Below are positions 34,126 to 42,155 of a stretch of DNA of 64,000 nucleotides, one piece after another. The notes under the pieces are model-generated. The model saw nothing but the letters and a program-made list of their open reading frames with translations, had not been told where the DNA came from and did not search any database. The DNA is from Nocardioides massiliensis (GTDB taxonomy: Bacteria > Actinomycetota > Actinomycetes > Propionibacteriales > Nocardioidaceae): the NCBI RefSeq assembly GCF_030811215.1, contig NZ_JAUSQM010000001.1, positions 1,178,001 through 1,242,000 on the forward strand, written 5' to 3'. The first letter of the stretch is position 1. Each line of letters starts with the position of its first letter. A program made the translations under genes and the position numbers.

Positions 34126-36303
34126 GTGACCGAGCAGAACCAGGGCGACGAGGACCTCTACGCGCGCGAGGTCGCCGCCGAGCAGCGCTTCGTCGACCGG
34201 GTCCAGACCCGCCTCGAGGCCGCCGCGCGCAGCGCCCAGGAGCTCGCGCAGGAGGGTCACAACCGGGCTCGACTCGGCCACGAGGGTGGGCTCGTCGAGC
34301 GTGACGCGATGGTCTTCCAGGCGGCCAAACGGCTCGCGACGCTCGACGCCGCGCACGAGGGCCTGGTCTTCGGGCGCCTCGACCTCGACCCCGAGCTGGA
34401 CCCCGAACCCCGCTACATCGGCCGGCTCGGCCTGCGCGACGAGGCCCGCGACACCCTGCTCATCGACTGGCGTGCCCCCGCCGCGTCGGTATTCTACCAG
34501 GCCACGGCCGCGACCCCCCAGGGCGTCGTACGCCGACGGGTCCTGCGCAGCACCGGCACCACGGTCATCGGGGTGGAGGACGAGCTGCTCGACGACTCGG
34601 TCGAGACCGACCTGCCGATCCTCGGCGAGGGCGCGCTCATGGCGCAGCTGTCCCGGGCCCGCGACCGGTCGATGCATTCCATCGTCGCCACCATCCAGGC
34701 CGAGCAGGACGAGGCGATCCGCGCGCCGCTCAAGGGCGTCGTCACCATCTCCGGCGGACCCGGCACCGGCAAGACGGTCGTCGCGCTGCACCGCGCGGCG
34801 TACCTCCTCTTCACCGACCGCCGCCGCTACGAGACCGGCGGGGTGCTGATCGTCGGCCCCTCCGGCGTCTTCATGCGCTACATCGAGCGCGTGCTGCCCT
34901 CCCTCGGCGAGACCGCCGTGGCGTTGCGCTCGCTCGGCGAGGTCGTCGACGGGTTGCGCGCCGAGCGCCGCGACGAGCCGGCCGTCGCCGACGTCAAGGG
35001 TTCGGCGCGGATGGCCGAGCTGATGCGCCGCCTCGCCCGCCAGGCCGTCCCGGGCGCGCCGCGCCACTTCCGGATGTTCTACCGCGATGACGTCCTGCAG
35101 CTCAGCGGCAAGGAGCTCGGCGCGGTCCGCCGCCAATTGCTGTCGAAGGGCCGTCGCAACCGGCAGATCAACCAGGTGCCGCGGGCCCTTGCGGACGCGC
35201 TGTGGCGCCAGGTGCGCAGCGAGCGCGGTCGTGAGCGTGGGTACGGCGAGTTCGTCGACGACCTGCTCTCCGACGACGCGTTCGTCGAGTTCGCCCTGGC
35301 CTGGTGGCCGGCGGTCGACGGCCCGACGGTGCTGGGCTGGCTGCGCGACCCCGAGGTGCGCGCCCGCGTGGCCGAGGGCATCCTGAGCGCCGACGAGCAG
35401 GCGCTCCTGACGAAGTCGTGGTCCGAGGTGCGCGCCACCCACTGGTCGGTCGAGGACGTCGCGCTCATCGACGAGCTCCGGTACGCCGTGGGGGACCTGC
35501 CCACGGTGGTCGAGCACGGAGAGCGGTCGCTGATCGGCACGCGCGGTGACGAGGACGAGGCGCCGACCCGCGAGGAGGTCACGACCGTGTCCGACCGCGA
35601 GCTGGCGGGTCGTCCGGGGTGGTCTCCGCCGCAGCACAAGATCGAGGACGACGGCTACGCCCACGTCCTGATCGACGAGGCGCAGGACCTGACCCCGATG
35701 CAGTGGCGGATGGTCGGGCGCCGCGGCCGGCGCGCCACCTGGACGATCGTGGGAGACCCGGCGCAGTCGTCGTGGCCCGAGCCGCGCGAGGCACAGGCCG
35801 CCCGCGACGCCGCGCTGGAGGGCAAGCCGATCCACGCCTTCCACCTGTCGAAGAACTACCGCAACTCCTCGGAGATCTACGAGTTCGCCGCCGCCTACGC
35901 CGACCGCGTCGGCCTCGACGCCGACCTGCCCGAGGCGGTGCGCTCGACCGGCGTGCACCCCGAGGAGCGCACCGTCGACGACCTCGCCGACGGCGTGCGC
36001 GCCGCGGTCGGTGAGCTCGCCGCGGAGGTCGCCGGCACCGTCGGGATCGTGGTCCCGCACGCGCGCCGCCGTCAGGTCCAGGAGTGGCTCGAGAGCTGGC
36101 CCGAGCACGCCGACGACGCCGCGGGCGGGGCGAACGCTCGCATCCCGGTGCTCGTCGGGTTGGAGACCAAGGGCCTGGAGTTCGACGCGATCGTCGTAGT
36201 CGAGCCCGACGAGATCGAGACCGAGTCGAGCACCGGCCGCGCGACGCTCTACGTCGTCTACACCCGCGCCACCCAGCGAATGGTCGCGGTGCGCGAGGGC
36301 TGA
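34126..36303 (+). CDS. helD: HelD-like UvrD-family helicase (RNA polymerase-associated)
   Basis: 725 residues. Walker A GGPGTGKT (about 210-217), Walker B VLIDEAQD (about 514-521), GDPAQSSWPE motif III and LSKNYRNSSEIY motif IV, ETKGLEFDAIVV motif V, TRATQRM motif VI: a full superfamily 1A ATPase split by a large insert. The long N-terminal coiled coil (about 1-60) and the RYIGRLGLRDE...LIDWRAPAASVFY region are HelD hallmarks. HelD proteins pull stalled RNA polymerase off DNA; the Streptomyces relative HelR protects against rifamycins. GTG 34126 gives the expected start (VTEQNQGDEDLYARE). Confidence 0.9.
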   Translation: MTEQNQGDEDLYAREVAAEQRFVDRVQTRLEAAARSAQELAQEGHNRARLGHEGGLVERDAMVFQAAKRLATLDAAHEGLVFGRLDLDPELDPEPRYIGRLGLRDEARDTLLIDWRAPAASVFYQATAATPQGVVRRRVLRSTGTTVIGVEDELLDDSVETDLPILGEGALMAQLSRARDRSMHSIVATIQAEQDEAIRAPLKGVVTISGGPGTGKTVVALHRAAYLLFTDRRRYETGGVLIVGPSGVFMRYIERVLPSLGETAVALRSLGEVVDGLRAERRDEPAVADVKGSARMAELMRRLARQAVPGAPRHFRMFYRDDVLQLSGKELGAVRRQLLSKGRRNRQINQVPRALADALWRQVRSERGRERGYGEFVDDLLSDDAFVEFALAWWPAVDGPTVLGWLRDPEVRARVAEGILSADEQALLTKSWSEVRATHWSVEDVALIDELRYAVGDLPTVVEHGERSLIGTRGDEDEAPTREEVTTVSDRELAGRPGWSPPQHKIEDDGYAHVLIDEAQDLTPMQWRMVGRRGRRATWTIVGDPAQSSWPEPREAQAARDAALEGKPIHAFHLSKNYRNSSEIYEFAAAYADRVGLDADLPEAVRSTGVHPEERTVDDLADGVRAAVGELAAEVAGTVGIVVPHARRRQVQEWLESWPEHADDAAGGANARIPVLVGLETKGLEFDAIVVVEPDEIETESSTGRATLYVVYTRATQRMVAVREG

Positions 36304-36313
36304 CCCTCAGCGG

Positions 36314-36937
36314 TCAGTCCGGGTCGCGGTCGTAGACCAGCCCCCGCTCGGTGACCCGGGCGCCGTCGGCGGGCCGGTGCGGCGTGAGCCTCCCGTCGTG
36401 CCCGAGGTGGTCGACACCCACGTCGTGCACCAGCACGGCGACGTCGCTGATCAGCCGTCGGTGGCAGCGCCACCACAGCGACTCGCTGCACATCACCGCG
36501 GTCGCCGCCGGGCGCTTGCGCACCTGCACCAGCAGCTCGGCCATCGCCTCGCCGAACTCGTCTGAGCGGGTGTGGGCGGCGTACGCGCGGAACGCCTCGA
36601 CCCGCCACCACCGGTCGACCTCCTGCTCCTCGGCTGCCACGCGCCGCCGACCCCCCAGCCGCTGCTCCCAGCGGTAGTCCACGCCGGCCGCCGGCAGCGT
36701 CTGCTCGAGCGCGTCGCGCGCCACCGTCGGGTTGCGCCGACTGCCCGGGAACCGGCGTACGTCGACGACGTACCCGACGTCGGCGGTGGTGAGCAGTGCG
36801 GCGAGCTCGTCGCCGTCGGCCGTCCCATGACCGAACGTCACGAGCCGTCCGCGGATCGCCCGGGTCTGGCGGGGTCGGTCGGAGGGGGCCACCTCCGGGA
36901 CCGTTGCCGGATCCCCTTCCCAAAAAACATTGATCAC
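36314..36937 (-). CDS. DUF488 family protein
   Basis: 207 residues. Family motifs: VTFGHGTADGDELAALL, VVDVRRFPGSRRNP and CSESLWWRCHRRLISD, the last holding the conserved Cys and His/Arg residues of DUF488. The function of the family is not established. The gene converges on the HelD-like gene with a 10-bp gap. The start is the ATG at 36937, close to the AT-rich control region of the next operon; a later start is possible. Confidence 0.82.
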   Translation of the reverse strand: MINVFWEGDPATVPEVAPSDRPRQTRAIRGRLVTFGHGTADGDELAALLTTADVGYVVDVRRFPGSRRNPTVARDALEQTLPAAGVDYRWEQRLGGRRRVAAEEQEVDRWWRVEAFRAYAAHTRSDEFGEAMAELLVQVRKRPAATAVMCSESLWWRCHRRLISDVAVLVHDVGVDHLGHDGRLTPHRPADGARVTERGLVYDRDPD

Positions 36938-36946
36938 TCTATGTTT
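36925..36946. promoter_or_regulatory. AAACAT-N10-ATGTTT inverted repeat, probable operator
   Basis: Perfect 6-bp arms AAACAT (36925-36930) and ATGTTT (36941-36946) in an unusually AT-rich patch 30 bp before the SDR start. It is a likely binding site for the TetR protein encoded third in the operon. Confidence 0.5.
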
Positions 36947-36975
36947 AGCCGCCTACGAGTTAGAGGAGGACACGG

Positions 36976-37830
36976 ATGGACCTCGCAGGCAAGGTCGCAG
37001 TGGTCACGGGGACGAGTCGTGGCGTCGGGGTCGGGATCGCGCGCGAGCTGTTGCGTGCCGGCGCGACCGTCGTCGGCTGCTCGCGCAGCGAGCTGCCGGG
37101 ACTCCCCGCCGCCGACGGCGACCCCGCATGGCAGGAGCGCTCGGCGCAGTGGGTGTGCGACCAGGGCGACGTGGCCAGCATCGAGGCGTTCGTGACGCGG
37201 GTGGTGGAGACCTACGGGCGCATCGACATCCTGGTCAACAACGCCGGTGGCACCGTCCCCTCGCCCACGCCGGAGGACGTGCCCGAGCTGGTGCAGAAGA
37301 TCCAGGGCTCCCCGCGCAGCGACGACGCCTTCACCCGCAGCGCGCTCTTCCACGCCTACGCCGTGCAGATGAACCTCATCAGCCCGCTGTGGTTCTCCCT
37401 GCGCGCCGCCCGGCAGATGCTGACGCAGGACGGCACCGCGTCGATCATCAACATCTCCAGCGGCGCCGGGCACCCGGTCGGGTCGCCGACGCTGGTGTCG
37501 TACGGCGCCGCCAAGTCGGGCCTCAACCACCTCACCCGCTCGCTGGCGATCGAGTGGGGGCCCAAGATCCGGGTCAACTGCTTGGCGCTCGGACCCACGA
37601 GCACCGACAACTTCAACAGCTTCGTCCTCGGCGACCACGACCCGACCGACTACTTCCGCGACGTCCCGCTCAAGCGTGCCGGCGAGCCGGAGGAGGTGGG
37701 CCGCACGTGCGTCTACCTCAGCAGCGGCAAGGCCGACTTCATCAACGGCACCACGATCGAGATGGACGGCGGGATGCTCCAGGGCGTGCTCTATGACGCC
37801 GGCCTGAAGACCATCACCGACCTGCTCTGA
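36976..37830 (+). CDS. SDR family oxidoreductase
   Basis: 284 residues. Classical SDR with TGTSRGVG cofactor loop, NNAG, catalytic Ser in NISSGAG and the SYGAAKSG Tyr/Lys motif, ending in FINGTTIEMDGGMLQG as in reductases that use enoyl/keto substrates. Strong RBS AGAGGAGGA. It leads a three-gene unit with a DapB-like dehydrogenase and a TetR gene. The 30-residue insert after NNAG (PSPTPEDVPELVQKIQG) is longer than usual. Substrate unknown. Confidence 0.88.
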   Translation: MDLAGKVAVVTGTSRGVGVGIARELLRAGATVVGCSRSELPGLPAADGDPAWQERSAQWVCDQGDVASIEAFVTRVVETYGRIDILVNNAGGTVPSPTPEDVPELVQKIQGSPRSDDAFTRSALFHAYAVQMNLISPLWFSLRAARQMLTQDGTASIINISSGAGHPVGSPTLVSYGAAKSGLNHLTRSLAIEWGPKIRVNCLALGPTSTDNFNSFVLGDHDPTDYFRDVPLKRAGEPEEVGRTCVYLSSGKADFINGTTIEMDGGMLQGVLYDAGLKTITDLL

Positions 37831-37841
37831 AGGAGCGCCCC

Positions 37842-38945
37842 GTGACCCAGACCCCGTCCCAGCCCCTGCGCGTCGTCCAGTTCTCCACCGGCCACGTCGG
37901 TGAGCACTCGTTGCGCCACATCATCGAGAGCCCGCACCTCGAGCTCGTCGGGCTGCACGCCAGCAATCCGACCAAGATCGGCCGTGACGCCGCTGAGCTC
38001 TGCGGTCTGGACGCACCCACCGGCGTCGTCGCCACCGACGACCGCGACGCGCTGGTGGCCCTCGGCGCCGACTGCGTGCTCTACACCGCCCAGGGCGAGA
38101 CCCGCCCACGCGAGGTCCTCGAGGACCTGACCGCCTTCCTGGCCGCCGGCACCAACGTCGTCTCGACCGCGCTGATCTGGCTCATCCACCCCGCCCACGG
38201 CGAGGCCTGGCTGCGCGAGCCGCTCGAGGCCGCCTGCCGCGAGGGCGGCGCCACCATGCTCGTCACCGGCATCGACCCCGGCTTCTCCGGTGACGTCCTG
38301 CCCCTGGCCGCGATGCGGCTCTCCCAGCGGGTCGACAAGGTCACCGTGCAGGAGATCTTCGACTACGCGACGTACGACGACGCGGAGTTCACCGGCGTCA
38401 CCTTCGGGTTCGGCCAGCACGCCGACGCCGAACCGCCCGTGCTCTTCTGGCCCGGCGTGCTGGCCTCGACGTGGGGCGGACTGGTGCACGGCCTCGCCGA
38501 CGCGCTCGGCGTGGAGGTCGAGGAGCTGCGCGAGTCCCACGACACCTGGGTCACCCCCGAGCGCATCGACTGCGCGATGATGACCGTCGAGCCCGGCCAC
38601 GTCGCCGCGATCCGGTTCGGCGTCGAGGGCCTCGTCGGAGGCGAGCCGGTCATCGTCATGGAGCACGTCAACCGGCTCACCGAGGCCGCCGCGCCCGACT
38701 GGCCCTACCCGCCGGCCGGCCACCCCGGCGTCCATCGCGTCCTGGTCGAGGGCCGCCCCGGCATCGAGGTCAACGTCCACCTCGAGCCCGGTGGCGACAC
38801 CAACCTCGGCGGGATCGTGGCCACCGCGGCGACCGCGGTCAACGCCGTACCCGCCGTCTGCGCCGCCGCCCCCGGCCTGATCGGCCAGCAGGACCTCCCG
38901 CTCGCCCAGGCGCAGGGCCTGATGCGGGGCCCGATGCGAGGCTGA
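37842..38945 (+). CDS. NAD(P)-binding dehydrogenase, DapB-N / diaminopentanoate dehydrogenase-like
   Basis: 367 residues. N-terminal Rossmann segment RVVQFSTGHVGEHSLRHII, then a dihydrodipicolinate-reductase-like fold with TNVVSTALIWLIHP and GIDPGFSGDVLPLAAMRLS. Mycobacteria carry many paralogues annotated only as dihydrodipicolinate reductase N-terminal domain proteins; the characterised relative is 2,4-diaminopentanoate dehydrogenase. Physiological substrate unknown. Preceded by AAGGAG; GTG start at 37842, 12 bp after the SDR stop. Confidence 0.82.
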   Translation: MTQTPSQPLRVVQFSTGHVGEHSLRHIIESPHLELVGLHASNPTKIGRDAAELCGLDAPTGVVATDDRDALVALGADCVLYTAQGETRPREVLEDLTAFLAAGTNVVSTALIWLIHPAHGEAWLREPLEAACREGGATMLVTGIDPGFSGDVLPLAAMRLSQRVDKVTVQEIFDYATYDDAEFTGVTFGFGQHADAEPPVLFWPGVLASTWGGLVHGLADALGVEVEELRESHDTWVTPERIDCAMMTVEPGHVAAIRFGVEGLVGGEPVIVMEHVNRLTEAAAPDWPYPPAGHPGVHRVLVEGRPGIEVNVHLEPGGDTNLGGIVATAATAVNAVPAVCAAAPGLIGQQDLPLAQAQGLMRGPMRG

Positions 38946-38950
38946 GCCCC

Positions 38951-39571
38951 GTGCCGACCCCTCGTCGTACGCCGCAACCGCGCCAGGCCCGCGCGACCCG
39001 CACCCGACAGCGGATCATCGACGAGACCGCACGCTGCGTCGTCGAGGAGGGGTACGCCGCCGCGACGACGCCGCGGATCCTCGAGCGGGCCGGGGCGACC
39101 TGGGGCGTCGTGCAGTACCACTTCGCCAACCGGGAGGGCCTGCTCGTCGCGGTCGTCGAGGCCGGCACCGACCAGCTCGTCGCCGGGCTCGCCGAGGTCG
39201 GCCCCGCCGACCCCGGCGATGCGGACCAGGTCCGGCGCGTCGTCGACGCCGCCTGGGAGGCGTTCGCCCACCCGCTGTCGGTCGCATCCTTCGAGATCCT
39301 CATCGCCACCCGCGGCATGCGCAGCAGCGGCGCCGACCTCGGCGAGCACTGGCGCCGCCTCGAGGAACTCGGTGCCGGGCTCTTCGCTGCTCCCGAGTCG
39401 GTCCGGCTGGCCCGCCTCGTCTGGGCGACGCTGCGCGGTCTCGTGATGGTGCAGATGCTGGTGCCCGAGCCGCTGGACCCCTCGCGCGAGCTCGCCACGC
39501 TGACGTCGCTGATCACCGCGCACGTCGCCGCCCACCGGGACGCCGCGGGCGCGGAGGCGAGGGGTCACTAG
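38951..39571 (+). CDS. TetR family regulator
   Basis: 206 residues, N-terminal HTH (RIIDETARCVVEEGYAAATTPRILERAGATWGVVQYHFANREGLL) with a basic Arg/Pro-rich leader. It follows the dehydrogenase gene by 6 bp, so it is co-transcribed with the genes it probably controls through the AAACAT...ATGTTT site. GTG start at 38951. Confidence 0.86.
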   Translation: MPTPRRTPQPRQARATRTRQRIIDETARCVVEEGYAAATTPRILERAGATWGVVQYHFANREGLLVAVVEAGTDQLVAGLAEVGPADPGDADQVRRVVDAAWEAFAHPLSVASFEILIATRGMRSSGADLGEHWRRLEELGAGLFAAPESVRLARLVWATLRGLVMVQMLVPEPLDPSRELATLTSLITAHVAAHRDAAGAEARGH

Positions 39572-39581
39572 GCTCTCGTCC

Positions 39582-41540
39582 ATGACCGAGGCCGTGGACC
39601 GTGCTCGTGCTGGGATCGAGGCGATCCAGGGGCACGCGGCGTGGGCGATCATCCGTCGCTCCACGCGCATCGGCGGCAAGGACACCGTCGGCCTGCTCGG
39701 CGGTCGGCGCTGGGTGGCCGAGTCGATCATGGACATCCCGCTCGAAGAGGGCGTGCCCGCCGCCGACCGGCAGTGCGACCGGCTCGTCGCGGTGCCGTTC
39801 CGCCAGGTCGCCGAGCGCGGCTTCGAGGCCCACGACGACGGCACGCCGCTGGTGGTCGTGGACGTCGACACCGAGATCGAGTGCACCGTCGCCGACGTGC
39901 TCGCGGCGCTGCCGGATGAGCCGATCGAGTTCACCGACCGTGGCGGGTTCGAGGTCGACGACGAGGCGTACGGCGAGCTGGTGCGCGCGATCATCGACGA
40001 CGAGATCGGCCAAGGGCAGGGCGCCAACCTGGTCGTGGGTCGCCACTACCGCGCCGTCGTCGCCGGCTGGGACGCGCAGACCGCGCTGAGCGTCTACCGC
40101 CGCCTGCTCGAGCGGGAGCGTGGCGCCTACTGGACCTACCTGTTCTTCACCGGCGACCGCTACCTGATCGGTGCCTCGCCCGAGCGGCACGTCAGCGTCC
40201 ACGGCGGCGACGTGCGGATGAACCCGATCAGCGGCACGTTCCGGATCCCCCGGGGGGTCTCGACAAGCTCGACCAACCAGGGGCGCTCGACCAACCAGGG
40301 GAGCGGTCTGCGGCGCGACCTTCTCGCGTTCCTGAAGGACGAGAAGGAGATCTACGAGCTCTTCATGGTGGTCGACGAGGAGCTGAAGATGATGTGCGAC
40401 CTGTGCCAGGAGGGTGGCCAGGTGCTCGGCCCGTTCCTCAAGCCGATGACGCACCTCATCCACACCGAGTACCTCCTCGCCGGGCGCACCGACCGCGACG
40501 TGCGCGAGGTCCTGCGCGACACGATGTATGCCGCCACGGTCACCGGCTCGCCCGTGGAGAACGCCTGCCGGCTGATCAAGAAGTACGAGCCGGTCGGGCG
40601 GGGCTACTACGGCGCGGCGCTGGCGATCTTCGGCCGCGACGACGAGGGCCAACCGGTCGTCGACAGCCCCATCGTCATCCGCACTGCCGACGTGTCGCCC
40701 GACGGCACGCTGACCGTGACCGCCGGTGCCACCCTCGTGCGCGACTCCGACCCGGCGTACGAGACCGCGGAGACGCACGCCAAGGCCGGCGGCATCCTCA
40801 GCGCGTTCGGCCTCGTGCCGCCCGCTCCGGTGCCGGCCGTCGACATGCTCGAGCTGGTCAACGACGAGGACGTCCTGCTCACGCTCAACAGCCGCAACCG
40901 CCGGCTGTCAGGGTTCTGGCTCACCGACCAGGGCGACGCCACGCCCGACCCGATCCTCAAGGACCGCGAGGTCGTGATCCTCGACGGCGAGGACGACTTC
41001 GTCAACATGCTGCGCCACCTGCTGGCCGTGATGGGCATGCGCTCGCGGGTCGTGCGCCACGAGGACTGGACGCCGGACTCCTTCACCGGTGCCGACCTCG
41101 TCATCGTCGGCCCCGGCCCCGGCGACCCGCGCGACGGTGACCACCCGAAGATCACGGCGTTCCGGGCCGCGACCGAGCAGCTGCTCGCCGGCGATCAGCC
41201 GTTCCTGTCGGTGTGCCTGGGCCACCAGGTGCTCAGCGACCGGCTGGGTCTGGAGCTGGCCTACAAGGACATCGTCTTCCAGGGCACGCAGTCGAAGGTC
41301 GACCTGTTCGGCCGCCAGGAGGCGGTCGGGTTCTACAACACCTTCGTCGCGCGGGTGCCCGACCCGACGGCCGAGGGTGCGGTGCCGGACGGGGTCCAGG
41401 TCGCCATCGACACTGCGAGCGGTGACGTCCACCTCGTGCGCGGCCCGCACTACCGCGGCATCCAGTTCCACGCCGAGTCGATCCTCACGGAGCGCGGCTA
41501 CGACCTCGTCCACGACCTGGTCGTGGAGCTGCTCGGCTGA
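39582..41540 (+). CDS. PhzE-like anthranilate/aminodeoxyisochorismate synthase (fused synthase plus glutaminase)
   Basis: 652 residues. Chorismate-binding (MST) domain in the first 430: GASPERHVSVHGGDVRMNPISGTFR, EKEIYELFMVVDEELKMM, TGSPVENACRLIKKYEPVGRGYYG. A class I glutaminase follows with C545 in CLGHQ and H630 in HAES. Domain order and motifs match PhzE, which makes 2-amino-2-deoxyisochorismate for phenazines, more than TrpE. No other phenazine gene is present, so an anthranilate-type product is equally possible. Just after PISGTFRIP, residues about 226-240 (GVSTSSTNQGRSTNQ) are encoded by a palindromic repeat with an 18-bp duplication. Confidence 0.85.
   Translation: MTEAVDRARAGIEAIQGHAAWAIIRRSTRIGGKDTVGLLGGRRWVAESIMDIPLEEGVPAADRQCDRLVAVPFRQVAERGFEAHDDGTPLVVVDVDTEIECTVADVLAALPDEPIEFTDRGGFEVDDEAYGELVRAIIDDEIGQGQGANLVVGRHYRAVVAGWDAQTALSVYRRLLERERGAYWTYLFFTGDRYLIGASPERHVSVHGGDVRMNPISGTFRIPRGVSTSSTNQGRSTNQGSGLRRDLLAFLKDEKEIYELFMVVDEELKMMCDLCQEGGQVLGPFLKPMTHLIHTEYLLAGRTDRDVREVLRDTMYAATVTGSPVENACRLIKKYEPVGRGYYGAALAIFGRDDEGQPVVDSPIVIRTADVSPDGTLTVTAGATLVRDSDPAYETAETHAKAGGILSAFGLVPPAPVPAVDMLELVNDEDVLLTLNSRNRRLSGFWLTDQGDATPDPILKDREVVILDGEDDFVNMLRHLLAVMGMRSRVVRHEDWTPDSFTGADLVIVGPGPGDPRDGDHPKITAFRAATEQLLAGDQPFLSVCLGHQVLSDRLGLELAYKDIVFQGTQSKVDLFGRQEAVGFYNTFVARVPDPTAEGAVPDGVQVAIDTASGDVHLVRGPHYRGIQFHAESILTERGYDLVHDLVVELLG
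40256..40302. repeat. Palindromic repeat plus 18-bp tandem duplication in the PhzE-like gene
   Basis: GGTCTCGACAAGCTCGACC (40256-40274) followed by two near-identical 18-bp units (GCTCGACCAACCAGGGG plus C or A) at 40267-40284 and 40285-40302. Both are whole-codon units, so the frame holds. Confidence 0.85.
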
Positions 41541-41543
41541 GTT

Positions 41544-42155
41544 GTGGCCTCGCCCCCGCTCGACCGCCCAGAGCAACCGCGGGTGCTGGTCGTCGACCAC
41601 CACGACTCCTACACCCACAACCTGCTGCACCTCCTCGCCGAGGTGACCGGCCGGCTGCCGGACCTGGTCCAGCACGACACCGTCGCCGTCGACGCCGTGC
41701 TGGCCGGCGACTGGACGCACCTGGTGCTCTCGCCGGGGCCGGGCAGCCCGGCGGTGGCCGACGACTTCGCAGTCGGTGAGCGGATCCTGCGGGAGGCGCG
41801 GGTCCCGGTGCTCGGGGTCTGCCTCGGCATGCAGGGCCTGGTGACGGCGTACGGCGGGCGGGTCGACCGCGCGCGTCCGGCCCACGGCGAGGTCGCCGCG
41901 ATCACCCATGACGACACCGGGATCTTCGCCGGACTGCCGCAGGGCTTCGCTGCCGTGCGCTACCACTCGCTCGCAGCCCTCGACCTGCCCGCCGAGGTCG
42001 AGGCGTGCGCGTGGGCCGAGGAGCCGGACGGCTCCCGGGTGGTGATGGGCGTGCGCCACCGGACCCGACCGCTGCACGGCGTGCAGTTCCACCCCGAGTC
42101 GATCCTGACCGAGCACGGCGCCCGGATTATCGCGGCGTTCCTGGAGCTCGCATGA
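41544..42155 (+). CDS. pabA: Aminodeoxychorismate synthase glutaminase component
   Basis: 203 residues, class I glutamine amidotransferase: oxyanion SPGPGSP, nucleophile C93 in GVCLGMQG, H183 and E185 in HPES. It releases ammonia from glutamine for the synthase subunit. GTG start at 41544, three bases after the PhzE-like stop; its end overlaps pabB by ATGA, so PabB is the natural partner. The N-terminal VDHHDSYTHNLLHLL is typical of PabA/TrpG. Confidence 0.9.
   Translation: MASPPLDRPEQPRVLVVDHHDSYTHNLLHLLAEVTGRLPDLVQHDTVAVDAVLAGDWTHLVLSPGPGSPAVADDFAVGERILREARVPVLGVCLGMQGLVTAYGGRVDRARPAHGEVAAITHDDTGIFAGLPQGFAAVRYHSLAALDLPAEVEACAWAEEPDGSRVVMGVRHRTRPLHGVQFHPESILTEHGARIIAAFLELA

Noticed and set aside
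34600-34625. GGTCGAGACC in the HelD-like gene as another palindromic insert
   Set aside because: Only a half motif, encoding DSVETDLP in a normal helicase context with no length anomaly.
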